Source of the DNA: Pogonophryne albipinna
Lineage: Eukaryota > Chordata > Actinopteri > Perciformes > Artedidraconidae
Reading direction: 5' to 3'
Assembly: GCA_028583405.1 (NCBI GenBank)
Contig: CM053243.1
Span: 30,183,632 to 30,247,631, forward strand
Length of the DNA stretch: 64,000 nucleotides
The position numbers and the translations under genes were made by a program. Shown here piece after piece: positions 14,833-25,460 of the stretch. The notes beneath the pieces are model-generated. The model was not told the origin of the DNA, did no database searches, and saw only the letters and a list, made by a program, of their open reading frames with translations. Numbering within the stretch: the first letter of the stretch is position 1; every line of letters starts with the position of its first letter.

Positions 14833-15004
14833 GTAACATCTCCACCACAGTGAAACAGGAAGTGTCGTCTGTGAGCAGCCATGGGCCAGAGAGCTGTGCT
14901 TCTGCTCAGTGAGCTGCTGCTGCTGCTACTGACAGCCTCACGCACTATCCTCGCCGTCAGCTTCCCCGAGGACAACGTACCCCTTGATGTCGTTGACGCA
15001 CACT
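14833..15004 (+). CDS. sema6d: sema6d first coding exon (5' UTR end plus signal peptide)
   Basis: An acceptor (TTTCCAG) ends at 14832, 48 nt of 5' UTR follow, and the start codon is at 14881 (context GCAGCCATGG, a good Kozak match). It encodes a Leu-rich signal peptide and then [11 protein letters not shown], the conserved mature N-terminus. The donor is CACT|GTGAGT, leaving phase 1. Confidence 0.88.
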
Positions 15005-18000
15005 GTGAGTACAAGCCCACAAATGAGCTCAGCAGAGATGAGGGTACAAATTACAATAGCTAGGACATCACTGAAGAAGTCAACAACTATTGTGATGTAC
15101 ACTTTTCTCACTCTAGCCGCACATGTATAAAAGACAACCTGCTCCTTCTACGTGTGTCAGCAGTTCAGACACAGGCATGCCATTTTGTCTGCTCTATGGT
15201 CAGTCGCATCAAGTGGATTCCATTTACATCTCTGTGATGTACTGGAAGAACAGAGAAATGTGCTGACATAGGCAGCCATTCTCTCTCGCACAAACAAAAC
15301 ACGACACACAGAATAAACTGTACCATCCCATAACCTTAACTGCAGTAAGACTTAAAGCAAACACACAGGATATTTCTTTCTACACTGTATTGTTAAATGT
15401 AGCAAGAGATGAGTGTTGTATATCCTTGCAAGAGTGCCTGTTCTTATACCTTAAGTTTCCCATTAACACTACGTGTGCATGTGTGATGTTTTCACAGTTT
15501 CACGGAGATACCCTGTGTTCAGAGGCCGGCCCTCTGGCAACGAGTCACAGCATCGCCTTGACTTTCAGCTGATGACCAAGATTCAGGACACTCTGTTCAT
15601 CGCTGGCAGGTAAACTCAACACACATCCACACTCTCTCTCCTTCCATTCCACACATCCCCCACACCAATATACTCAGTTAGTCCGTGGCAGGTAAACAGT
15701 GGCATAAGGAGGGGGAAAAGCTCTTAGTGTTATTGGATCTGTAGCTTCTAGGCTGGTATTTGATGTATATGGCCCGCATTGATCCGAGAAAGGCATCTAT
15801 CATGCCGGCTTAACGCTCTGTCAGGGGTTTCTTGACATCTTTACATGTCTTTTTGGTATTTATGGGCACTGGGATTAGTCTGACCGCCAGCACCAATAAT
15901 GTAGCAGGAAATCTGCTCGACATCTACTGTATAAAACTCCCACCTCTGGAGCCCCTGTAATCACTTCCACATGTATCAGTGTCATCAGGTGGATCCTCTT
16001 TTGGCCAGTTTGGGCTATTCACATGTTTTGGCAACAAAATTAAGCAAGATGTTGTTCTCTACGGTTTGATAAGATCCGATCTCCATTGGATAATTACATT
16101 TTTTTCACAAACCATGTATAATCAAAACAATATGTGGTTGTCATGTGAAATGTTCTAGCCAAGAGGTCGTTCAGGGTGTTTTTAATATAAAAGCCAGTTG
16201 CATAAAACAACATAATTCACCATGCATCAACTATGCAAAAACCTCGTTGTTCTTCAAATAGTACCGACATCTGAATTAGCTATGTTTTTGTGTCATTATT
16301 TTCAGAAATTGGTTTAAACCCATTTCCTTCAGATTTTATATTACTGCAAACCAAAATGTTGTTTCCTGGCACAGGATGAGGGAAAACATAGTTCACAGGA
16401 AATGAGAACCTCTAATGACGAAGAACCATTCAGAATTTTTTTTCTCATAATGGAGACTAAATAGAAACAATTATATTATTATATCAGAGTTGTACCTTAT
16501 CCTCTATTATATTGTAAATAAGTATTTATGAAGCTCTAGATTTGTTTTTAAACAGAAACATTGATTGTGCTGTGTTGCTGAGCTGAGTATTGTGTTTCTG
16601 TCTGTCCACAGAGATCAGGTGTACCTGGTCAGTCTGAGAGAATCCTACAGGAATGAGATCATTCCTTACAGGGTAAGATTCTCGCTGTTTTCTCAATCTA
16701 CCAACACTAAAAGGGTTCCATAGAAAATACAGAGCCATTCATCACAAACTGGACAGGTTGTAAAATGAGAGAGTGGAAAAGGGACGACTGTGTGAGCTTG
16801 TGCATGAGTGAGTGTATGTGTGTATTTAGTGTGCCGTGCGTGTGTCTAATGCTCCATGTTGGATTTTCACAGAAGCTAACATGGCGATCAGGACAAGCTG
16901 ACAGAGACATGTGTGCCGTCAAGGGAAAACACAGAGTATGTATACAAATACATTTACCTTTTGTATTATATTGAATCACAGCGACAGAGGCTTAGACATG
17001 TAAGCAGAAAAGAAGGCTTCCTCTAATAATGCTGTCCCATGTTATGTGTCTGATTTTAGGACGAGTGCCACAACTTCATCAAAGTGCTGGTTCCCAGAAA
17101 CGATGACTTGGTGTTCATCTGTGGTACCAACGGCTTCAACCCCATGTGCAGATACTACAGGGTAAGAATCCAGGGAACAATGGTACATAAATGCACGAAA
17201 ATATGGACTTGTATTGTGTAATTGCTTTTAAAGTACTTTGGGTAAAGAAAATAATGTTTCAATTTATTGAAATGCATGTGACTAGACTCTGACTGATTTA
17301 TGTGTGTGCTAGTGTTACCATGTATGTTGGTATTTACTGTGTCCCATGACGAAAGGTTTTAATGTGTGGGGGATTGTTGTGTTATCTTCAGCTGGATAAC
17401 CTCGAGTTTGATGGGGAGGAAATCAATGGATTGGCACGATGCCCATTTGACTCCAAGCAAACTAACGTTGCCCTTTTCGCTGGTAAGGGTTGAAAACACA
17501 CTCGCCCACACACACATTTACTCTTGCTGAAGAACTAATGGGTTTCTACTTACGCTCTCATTATCACCTCTGTCTTTACCACGATAAAACTGTGCCTGCA
17601 GCGATAACAATGCACCTAATCAAGCCTCTTTAAGAGAAAACAGAAACAACAAATCATTGTAGAGCAGTGTATCCTAATTCTTTGTGGCTGTACCTCTTGT
17701 TTTTTTTGTCTCTTAGAGGGGAAACTGTATTCAGCAACTGTAGCTGACTTCCAGGCCAGTGATGCTGTCATCTACCGCAGTATGGGTGATGGATCGGCCC
17801 TGAGGACCATCAAATATGACTCCAAATGGCTGAAAGGTAAGCGATTGCCTCTTCCTCACTCTCTATCTCTATCCCTCTTTCCAATTGGAGATACACGTGT
17901 CTACCTGCCAGCTTGCTAAATGCCCAATGGTGCCCTTGCATGGTGTATGTATGTACGGGGCTGTCAGAGCAGTTTTTGAAATGATAGAGAGCTCTCCTGC

Positions 18001-21000
18001 CTTGCCAAGCTCCACGGGGATATGGCCTGTTCTCTCCCAGGAAATCTAGGTCACCCCCAGTCATATACAGCCATGTACAAATCCCTGAAATATTCAACAT
18101 GCTCAGTGGTGGTGACAGTGCAAAAATACGCTTCAACTCTCTGCTTCTGTCTCCCTCTCAGAACCTCATTTCCTGCACGCAGCAGAGTATGGGAATTACG
18201 TGTACTTTTTCTACCGAGAGATTGCAGTGGAGCACAGCAACCTGGGAAAGGTAAGACTGTGCACCTGCCGTTTAAAATGCTTTATATATTTCATACAGAG
18301 ACCATATGCAGGCCTTTATCCAAAAAAAGGCTTACACCTCCCTCCGTGCATGTGTTCTTGTCACAAATGGTCCCAGCTGTAATGGGGCCCATTCAGGCGA
18401 TGACAGTACATTGCATTAGAAAACACGAGAAATGTCAACAGCCAGTGTTTGCTGGAAATGTTCTACTAATGTAAAACCATTACACAGTGCGGAGATTTGT
18501 CTCCCGGAGATGTGAGCCCTGTGTCTGCCTCTACCGATGACACATGCAGAGGGCATTAGGATGTTCTGTGTTAGAGGCCAACTTTAGATTTGACCATGTC
18601 TCATCCTGAGCGGGTCTGGCCGGGCCACAGGAAGCCAGCATCCTACATAAGCCACCAGCCAATAAATATTTCAACCCTACTAATGCTTGGGTGACACCTG
18701 GCCTTTGGTGGAGGTTTGTGCTGATAAATAATTAAAACTGCCAAAGCCAACTGCTTCATACACTTCATTTAAACTCGAAGTCTCGGTAATAAGTGCAATC
18801 CAACACACATTCACATGGCGCCGCATCGGGCCAGAAGAGGCATGACTGGTTAGCTCCAGTCAGGGTTAACAATCTCAGCACACAAAGTTAAAGACGAGCG
18901 TGTGTGTTTGTAAAGTCGTTACCCCGAGTTGCTCCAGGATGGAGAGATGCATTATTCAGCATGTTGAAGTGTTTTTTAGTGACGTTCACTCAGCTGCCTT
19001 CCCTCTTCTGCTGAATCTCTTAAACCCATGCTCTTTGCAGGTTGTGTATTCTCGTGTGGCTCGACTCTGCAAGAATGATGTCGGGGGGTCGCAGCGGGTG
19101 CTTGAGAAGCACTGGACATCTTTTGTGAAGGCTAGGCTTAATTGCTCGGTGCCAGGGGAGTCCTTCTTCTACTTCGATGTGCTTCAGTCCATCACTGACA
19201 TCATCAACATAAATGGAGTTCCCTCGGTGGTGGGCGTGTTCACTACGCAGATGAACAGGTGAGCAGCGGCTGGTGATAGACAGAAACTGGAGACAGAACA
19301 TGGATAGAAATAAGAAAAATGTCAGTCATTTGTGGATAAACATTGATGTATTTATATATTCACAGTATCCCTGGGTCAGCAGTGTGTGCCTTCTCTATGG
19401 ACGACATAGAGAAAGTATTCTCGGGCCGGTTCAAAGAGCAGAAGACTGCTGATTCTGTGTGGACTCCAATTCCAGAGGATAAGCTTCCCAAACCCCGGTA
19501 AGAATTAGACTTTCTAAAAAAAAGAAAAGAAACAAGCAAAACAAAAGCAAAGAAAAACAGGTGGTGCTTGAGTCAGCATCTGTTTACCACCTGACATTGT
19601 TTCACATTTTCTCAACCCTTCTTTATCCAGGTTAAACCCAATGAAATCAATTATTTTCCAATAGTAAGGGATCTAGTTATTAGCTCTGACCCAGTACACA
19701 CATTCACCATCTGCTGATGATTGAATAATTAATATGGCATAATTAGACGCGTTGCATATTTAAACTGTTTACAGTCAGCACATATATGTGTAGCCCTGCC
19801 CTGTGTTCAAAACACAAAGTCCACGAAGCACCTCATTACCCTGGTAAATCATTAATGGAGGATAACCATGCATATGCATATTTTATATTTCCAGCTGATG
19901 CCTTTTAGTGATCCTAATAAGCACCTGCTCCTCTCCCCCCAAGCTCTCGTTGCACTTTTCACCCATTTCAATAGACACTATTATTACTCCCTGGTGTGTG
20001 ATCGTATAGGCTGATCTTTGACCTTTTGCCCTCTGTTCTTGTGCACCCTCCATCCTAGACCCGGGTGCTGTGCAGGTCATGGTCCAGCTGCGTCCTTAAA
20101 GAGCTCCATCGAGTTTCCGGACGATACCCTTCAGTTCATCAAGTCCCACCCCCTCATGGACACAGCTGTGCCTTCTCTTGGGGATGAGCCTTGGTTCACC
20201 AAGACTCGCGTCAGGTACACAGAAATACATTCAGCTTTTCATTAAGGTTTCTGAAACCTCGTTTCCCAAACAATATAATGTCTCACAAAATATGCAACAT
20301 TTCTGGCACTGGATTTCTGTTTAATGCCAACCCTTCACACAACGCCGTCTGAGAACTTTGTCTAAATATATTGTCTAAAAAAGTAGAGATTGGTAAAAAA
20401 GAAAAAGGGGAATTTAACCATTCTTCTTTATTATAATATTGAAGTATTTTTATTTACTGAGTTGCATAGGATCTTTAGCGATGTCTTCAACATATCTTCT
20501 TCTATCTTGTTTGTGTTAACCCCTGCTGTGAGTAACACATGCCTCTCTGCTGTGTGTATAGGTACAGACTGACAGCACTGGCTGTGGACAATGAAGCAGG
20601 ACCTCACAAGAACTACACAGTGGTGTTCATCGGGGCAGAGTCAGGGGTTGTTCTCAAGGTTTTGGCCAAGACCTCGTCTATGTCTTTGAATGACAGCCTG
20701 CTTCTGGAGGAGATAGATGTCTTCAACAGGGCCAAGTAGGGATACTTGTACTTTTCACCCTCTCTCTTTTTCTCTTCCCCTTCTGGTCGAGGAGTCAGCA
20801 ACTCTTAAAGTGAAGCATCCTGGCACTGATAGCAGTGTTCGTCTGCTTTCTGTGCCTGCACAGCATGAGTCTGAATTTCTTCTTTTGCTTATTTGTGGAT
20901 GTTAACATGCACCCTGCGTGTGTTAGAGGTTAAAATCCTGTTAAGCTGTGAGAGAAAGCTTTATGTGACTTTTCCACCTAACAAGTGATTAAATCTACTG

Positions 21001-24000
21001 AGACTGAAACAGTACACGGACTTATCAGATAAACCTCTGATCAGGTTTCTCTCTTCCCTTCCCAGGTGCCTGTCTAACCATGAGGACGACAAGCGTGTCC
21101 TCTCGCTGCACGTGGACAAAGAAGCACACAGTCTGTATGTCGCCTTTTCAAGCTGTGTCATCCGAATTCCCCTGAGTCGCTGTGAAAGGCATACTACGTG
21201 CCACAAGTAAGTGACGTTCGAATACACACGTAGGGGGGGCAAAATGCACTTTGTACAAATGGTCATAGGTTTGTGACTTTGTTTTGTGTTTTAGTTATTG
21301 CCATAAAGGCAATGATTACAGCTTTTTATTATGCCTTTGGTTAATGTTCAGTCGGCCACCAATGATTAGAGTGCACTTCCCAGAATGATTAAACCCCTTA
21401 CTGATGGTTGTTTGTTTGTATGGCTTCAGGTCTTGCATTGCATCAAGGGATCCCTACTGTGGCTGGAAGCCATATGGAGCCTGTGAGAGGATACTGCCTG
21501 GTTTTCTGTGAGTCAAGCCCTTGTGATATAAAATGCACATGTATAGAGGGGACAATTAGTTATAAAGATTCCTTTTGCAACTCTTCAATTAATCTCCTCT
21601 TTGCTGTCTTTTAGGACTGGATATGAGCAGGATGTCGAATTTGGAAACACTACCCACCTGGGAGACTGTCATGGTACGATTCTCAACTCCATGCCATGCT
21701 TCTATCCTGAGACACATTCTAACAAAAACACACACACAAACAAACACAAACAAGCAGATCAAACACAAACTCATCTCCACACACACCATGAGCTTGCACA
21801 CTCACACCAGTAACCACTCCAGTAACTTGCCCCTACATAAGTCTATGTGAAGTATTAACACACACATCTGCATACAGTACATGGCCACCTGTAACTTATG
21901 CCACCAGTGAGGCAGAAACATGGACATGTACAATAAAAGGTCATGTTCAGCCGGTGCAAATGGTAGAGGTCTTAAAATATCCAACGGCCAGAAAATATGC
22001 CTTTGCCAATTTTACTGTAAAATGCTTGTCCCTTTATTTGTACCAACTGAACATGACCCCAGCTGAACCTCAGTATTGATCAGAACCAGAGGGCCCCCAG
22101 TGACTCCACTCCAGTGAGAAAAGGACACTGTGGGTGCTTTATCTTTATTATTAAACCAAATATACTGCACTTTTGGTGTCTTTTAGGAATTTTGGTTTTT
22201 ATTTCTGAATTCCTTTATACTGATTTCTTGTCCTTTTGAATTCTTTTAGCGTTTTTGGGCAGTACATCAGCGCCAGATTACAAATCATTTGGCGACCCTA
22301 CCTCTGGTTAGTTTGATCTTTTACTCAAATGGTTTCTTTCCTTGAGTTCAGCATCTCCAACCCTGTCTTTCCTCAACTGCCACCATTCATCTTTTCTTAC
22401 CAATTACCTCCTGAATGCTAATGTCACCAGCTTCATGTTCATCGTCACAAACAACAGATTCATTGGTGCTCTTGCACAGATTCACTTCCTCTTTTTCACT
22501 CATCACTTCCTGTTCCCAATCACTCCTTCCACTTGCATGCCCTTCAACCCTCCTTTGGCATCTTTACTGTTGTGTACCAACTCCTCAGTGAATCTCAGTA
22601 TCCTCTCCTTTTCCCCTTTCAAATTGTCTCAACAAAAATATACTTTCATTGTAAATGTGAACTATGATAAGGTTATTTCACTTTTTTTGTCAAACATTAA
22701 CTTTAAAAAGGAACCATTGCCCATGCCTACTAACTGGGATGATACCAGTATGCTTTACCCACGTCTGCACAGTTTGTTAACAATTTGTTTGTCACCACAG
22801 ACATGGAGTTTTCATCAACGCCAGTCACTGTCCACCCCAGTGGGCCCATACTCCCCCCAGTACTCATACCCACTCAGAGCCCCAGCTCTGGGCCTGATCC
22901 AGAGCTCTACGGCTCAGGCTTTGTGCTGCAGGATGACCCAGCCACCTCCCATTCTTTAGACTCTATCCCAGGGGGCCAAGAGGGTAAGGCCCGCAGGGAG
23001 GCAGCCAACATACTGCAATAAGTCTGATCTGATAGCTGCCAACAACTCTCACTAAGCTACACATAGTCTCACATACGCAAAAGCACACATGCAGCTAATT
23101 AGTATTGCCATTAGATAATACGGCAGGTTTTAAATATGCCTATTTCTTTTTTAAATAGACATTTACATACATATTCTATGTTGATATCAACATTATATTT
23201 TCATGATATATTGTTTTCATTTCTTAAAATTGTAATTTTTTATTTTGTTCTTTCTTTCTTATTAATAATTTTCCCAGTTTCCTAATCATTAAACCTTGCA
23301 CTCACCAATCTTTTGTTTGGATTTAGCTTCTGTCTCTGCTAGTATAGATTTGTTTAACAATAGCTCTAGTAACAGTTTACCCTGGCTGGTAGATCATTGA
23401 CTGGGCCTGCTCTGCCACATCACTTTTGTGGCCGCACGGTGGATGACTAACTCTTTCAATGTCTGTGGTTACTAACAAACTTCCAGTAAAGCAGCAGCTA
23501 TCTCAAATCATGGGAGATGATCACTGCATCTCTTTCCACTGAACAACTTCCTGTCGGTTGATCTCTTTTGCGAAAAGGTTGATTTGGATTTCCATCTCAG
23601 ATGACAGTGCTTTTCTATCCCCTTGGTGTTGGTTAAACGCATGAGAAAAAGCCTATAATGGACTGTGGATAAAGGCACAACACTTTAAGCCTTTCCTTCT
23701 GAACTAACATAGCACTGCTTCTTGTCGATACCAAAATGGATGTGGGTACCTAACAGCTTCTTCAAATCCTCAACATATTTCTTCTTCATTTTGGATTAGA
23801 TGAATAGGAATGTGTAAATAACTTTGCTATAAAATTAGAAACTCAGAAATGTGCATGTTGTTTTGAGAACACAACCATACACATTCCTGCTGTTGAATGG
23901 GGAGGGATTCTCCACTAAACATTTGAATTATTTTCACCTGGAGTTAAACAAAGTGTCAATGTTTTGTAGGTGTGTGGGATATCCAAGCAGGTGAGACCAA

Positions 24001-25460
24001 CCAGATGGTCCACATGAACATCCTCATCACCTGCGTGTTTGCTGCCTTTCTCATGGGTGCTCTCCTTGCTGGTCTGTTTGTTTTCTGCTACCGAGACTCA
24101 TTCCTCCGTAAGCCAAGACATGTCCACAAGGACGCAGAGTCTGCACCATCCTGCTCCGACTCTAATGGAAGCTTTATCAAGCTCAATGGCCTCTTTGACA
24201 GCCCTGTAAAGGTAAAGCTATAAAACAGCTCCAATGCTACATTAAAGTATTTTGTGGAGATGAGATAATGGACCAGATGTAAAACTCTGTCTAATCATAC
24301 TGTTATGTTTTTAATTTTCCCAATCCTAGGAGTACCAGACCAACATTGATTCTCCCAAGATGTACACCAATCTGCTGAGCAACGGCAAAGACCTGAATTC
24401 ACCTAATGGAGACACCAAGACCATGATCCTGCGGGACGGATGTCAGCCCCCCGAGCTGGCAGCCCTGCCTACACCGGAGTCCACCCCTGTGCTTCAGCAG
24501 AAAAGCCTGCAGCCCATTACAAACCAGTGGGAGAGAGCTCCTGGAAAGGCAAGTGGACCGCGTAAGGAGTCCAACTCATCAGCCAAGAGTCCTCAGTTCC
24601 TTCTTTCTGCTCCTGCTCCTCCCATCTCCAACTCCAACCTCCCTCACCTCGCGTTGGGACACTCACAGATCCCTAGTGCGGTTGTCTTGCCCAATGCCAC
24701 ACATGACAACTCCAACCATGACAGTGGAGATGATACTTTGCCACATTCATCTGAAAGGAGGCTGAAAAACCCAGATTCTAAAGGATGTAGGAAGGAACAG
24801 AAAAAGTCAGTGGATGCCAGAAATACCCTAAATGACCTTTTAAAACACCTAAACGACTCAGTGGCCAACCCCAAGGCCATTCTTCAAGAGGCATCAGGGC
24901 CTCGTCCACGGCAACATCTTACTCTGGAGCCCATGGAGGAACTGACTGAATTACCCCCCAAGGTGCCCAGCCGTGAGGCTTCCCTGTACTCTCCCTCCTC
25001 CTCCCTCCCTAGGAACAGCCCCACCAAGAGGGTTGATGTGCCCCTGCTCTCCACACCAACAACACCAACGGGCAGCCTGAGCATGGGTGGCACCCTGGAG
25101 AGGCAAAGAGGGGGGTATCAACTCCACCGGAGTGCCTCTCACAGGCAATCCTTATCCACCTCACCGAGTGGGGTAACCATGGGGGTGTCTGTGTCTCGCC
25201 AACACAGTATGAACAGAGGGGGTTACATGCCCCCAACACCCCCCTCCAGACTTGACTCTCAAGGTGGATTGATGGGGGCAGGAATGCACTCACCCCACCA
25301 ATCCTCTGTACCCCGACAGGGCAGCTACAGTGGGTATGGTTCACTCCCTCGCACAGGGCTTAAACGGACCCCATCGCTAAAGCCAGATGTGCCCCCTAAA
25401 CCCAATGGGTTTCCACCACAGACTCCACAGATGCGAGTGGTCAACAAGTACAGTTATTAA
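14881..25460 (+). CDS. sema6d: Semaphorin-6D, 19 coding exons
   Basis: The gene encodes a class 6 transmembrane semaphorin. The vertebrate family signals through plexin-A receptors in axon guidance and heart morphogenesis, and can signal in reverse through its tail. Coding exons: 14881-15004, 15498-15609, 16612-16672, 16873-16935, 17060-17161, 17392-17482, 17717-17836, 18162-18250, 19041-19258, 19366-19497, 20059-20214, 20562-20735, 21066-21206, 21430-21507, 21615-21673, 22250-22306, 22801-22983, 23970-24211, 24330-25460. All introns are GT-AG and the sum is 3,333 nt, giving 1110 residues. Domains: signal peptide 1-26; sema domain about 28-515 with the family-typical [20 protein letters not shown] and [19 protein letters not shown] about 518-573 with RDPYCGW; membrane span about 670-693; cytoplasmic tail of about 415 residues. 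Identity to vertebrate Sema6D is strong by eye, well above 6A/B/C (for example [18 protein letters not shown]). The length is close to the mammalian protein. The reading frame is intact. Confidence 0.96.
15498..15609 (+). CDS. sema6d: sema6d exon 2
   Basis: Acceptor TTTTCACAG and donor GGCAG|GTAAAC. It encodes the start of the sema propeller, including [16 protein letters not shown] and DTLFIAG. Confidence 0.93.
16612..16672 (+). CDS. sema6d: sema6d exon 3
   Basis: Acceptor CTGTCCACAG and donor TACAGG|GTAAGA. It encodes [20 protein letters not shown], a less conserved blade segment. Confidence 0.92.
16873..16935 (+). CDS. sema6d: sema6d exon 4
   Basis: Acceptor TTTTCACAG and donor CACAGA|GTATGT. 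It encodes KLTWRS through [10 protein letters not shown], with a conserved propeller cysteine. Confidence 0.93.
17060..17161 (+). CDS. sema6d: sema6d exon 5
   Basis: Acceptor GATTTTAG and donor TACAGG|GTAAGA. It encodes [16 protein letters not shown] through [14 protein letters not shown], hallmark semaphorin sequence with paired cysteines. Confidence 0.95.
17392..17482 (+). CDS. sema6d: sema6d exon 6
   Basis: Acceptor TATCTTCAG and donor GCTG|GTAAGG. It encodes [15 protein letters not shown] and TNVALFA. Confidence 0.94.
17717..17836 (+). CDS. sema6d: sema6d exon 7
   Basis: Acceptor GTCTCTTAG and donor GAAAG|GTAAGC. It encodes [20 protein letters not shown] and the basic/aromatic stretch leading to KYDSKWLK. 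Confidence 0.94.
18162..18250 (+). CDS. sema6d: sema6d exon 8
   Basis: Acceptor CTCCCTCTCAG and donor GGAAAG|GTAAGA. It encodes [20 protein letters not shown] and VEHSNLGK, near-invariant in class 6 semaphorins. Confidence 0.95.
18580..18800. other. Intron 8 unique AT-rich stretch, possible conserved element
   Basis: The interior of intron 8 has non-repetitive sequence with AATAAATATTTCAA, GATAAATAATTAAAA and CCAATAAAT motifs. It contains no transposon termini. It may be intronic regulatory DNA, but this rests on composition only. Confidence 0.2.
19041..19258 (+). CDS. sema6d: sema6d exon 9
   Basis: Acceptor CTCTTTGCAG and donor AACAG|GTGAGC. It encodes [20 protein letters not shown] through [10 protein letters not shown] and GVFTTQMN, the conserved core of the propeller. 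Confidence 0.95.
19366..19497 (+). CDS. sema6d: sema6d exon 10
   Basis: Acceptor TATTCACAG and donor CCCCG|GTAAGA. It encodes [16 protein letters not shown] and [18 protein letters not shown]. Confidence 0.95.
20059..20214 (+). CDS. sema6d: sema6d exon 11
   Basis: Acceptor CCATCCTAG and donor GTCAG|GTACAC. It encodes [23 protein letters not shown] and [10 protein letters not shown], which point to the 6D paralogue. Confidence 0.94.
20562..20735 (+). CDS. sema6d: sema6d exon 12
   Basis: Acceptor TGTGTATAG and donor GCCAA|GTAGGG. It encodes [20 protein letters not shown] and [23 protein letters not shown] and NDS are candidate N-glycosylation sites. Confidence 0.94.
21066..21206 (+). CDS. sema6d: sema6d exon 13 (sema-PSI junction)
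   Basis: Acceptor CCCTTCCCAG and donor CACAA|GTAAGT. It encodes the last propeller strands ([18 protein letters not shown]) and the first PSI cysteines. Confidence 0.94.
21430..21507 (+). CDS. sema6d: sema6d exon 14 (PSI domain)
   Basis: Acceptor GGCTTCAG and donor TTTTCT|GTGAGT. It encodes [20 protein letters not shown], the cysteine-rich plexin-semaphorin-integrin knot. Confidence 0.95.
21615..21673 (+). CDS. sema6d: sema6d exon 15
   Basis: Acceptor GTCTTTTAG and donor CATG|GTACGA. It encodes [19 protein letters not shown], the end of the PSI region, leaving phase 1. Confidence 0.94.
22250..22306 (+). CDS. sema6d: sema6d exon 16, symmetric juxtamembrane exon
   Basis: Acceptor TTCTTTTAG and donor TCTG|GTTAGT. 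It is 57 nt, phase 1 at both ends, and encodes [18 protein letters not shown]. Skipping it would keep the frame. Mammalian Sema6D isoforms differ in this interval. Confidence 0.88.
22801..22983 (+). CDS. sema6d: sema6d exon 17, symmetric juxtamembrane exon
   Basis: Acceptor GTCACCACAG and donor GAGG|GTAAGG. It is 183 nt, phase 1 at both ends. It encodes a Pro/Ser/Thr-rich extracellular stalk ([14 protein letters not shown] through [11 protein letters not shown]). It is another frame-neutral cassette candidate. Confidence 0.9.
23970..24211 (+). CDS. sema6d: sema6d exon 18 (transmembrane)
   Basis: Acceptor GTTTTGTAG and donor GTAAAG|GTAAAG. It encodes [20 protein letters not shown], the single membrane span, then a basic stop-transfer (RKPRHVHK) and [14 protein letters not shown], a conserved Sema6D tail segment. 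Confidence 0.95.
24330..25460 (+). CDS. sema6d: sema6d exon 19 (cytoplasmic tail)
   Basis: A single 1,131-nt exon encodes most of the tail from [16 protein letters not shown] to the C-terminus MRVVNKYSY, stop at 25458-25460. Pro/Ser-rich modules are visible ([31 protein letters not shown]), consistent with SH3/EVH1-type docking known for Sema6D tails. [11 protein letters not shown] and the terminal [14 protein letters not shown] blocks are strongly family-like. Confidence 0.95.
   Translation, partial: EYQTNIDSPKMYTNLLSNGKDLNSPNGDTKTMILRDGCQPPELAALPTPESTPVLQQKSLQPITNQWERAPGKASGPRKESNSSAKSPQFLLSAPAPPISNSNLPHLALGHSQIPSAVVLPNATHDNSNHDSGDDTLPHSSERRLKNPDSKGCRKEQKKSVDARNTLNDLLKHLNDSVANPKAILQEASGPRPRQHLTLEPMEELTELPPKVPSREASLYSPSSSLPRNSPTKRVDVPLLSTPTTPTGSLSMGGTLERQRGGYQLHRSASHRQSLSTSPSGVTMGVSVSRQHSMNRGGYMPPTPPSRLDSQGGLMGAGMHSPHQSSVPRQGSYSGYGSLPRTGLKRTPSLKPDVPPKPNGFPPQTPQMRVVNKYSY

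Noticed and set aside
18022..18474. 150-codon ORF across sema6d exon 8
   Set aside because: It is a shadow in the wrong frame relative to the recognised exon and crosses both splice sites.
22342..22959. 205-codon ORF within sema6d intron 16 and exon 17
   Set aside because: It lies mostly in intron sequence and uses a different frame from the real exon 17. It has no family resemblance.
14881..25460. sema6a, sema6b or sema6c instead of sema6d
   Set aside because: Segments such as [32 protein letters not shown] and the tail end NKYSY fit Sema6D. The other paralogues differ there by remembered sequence.
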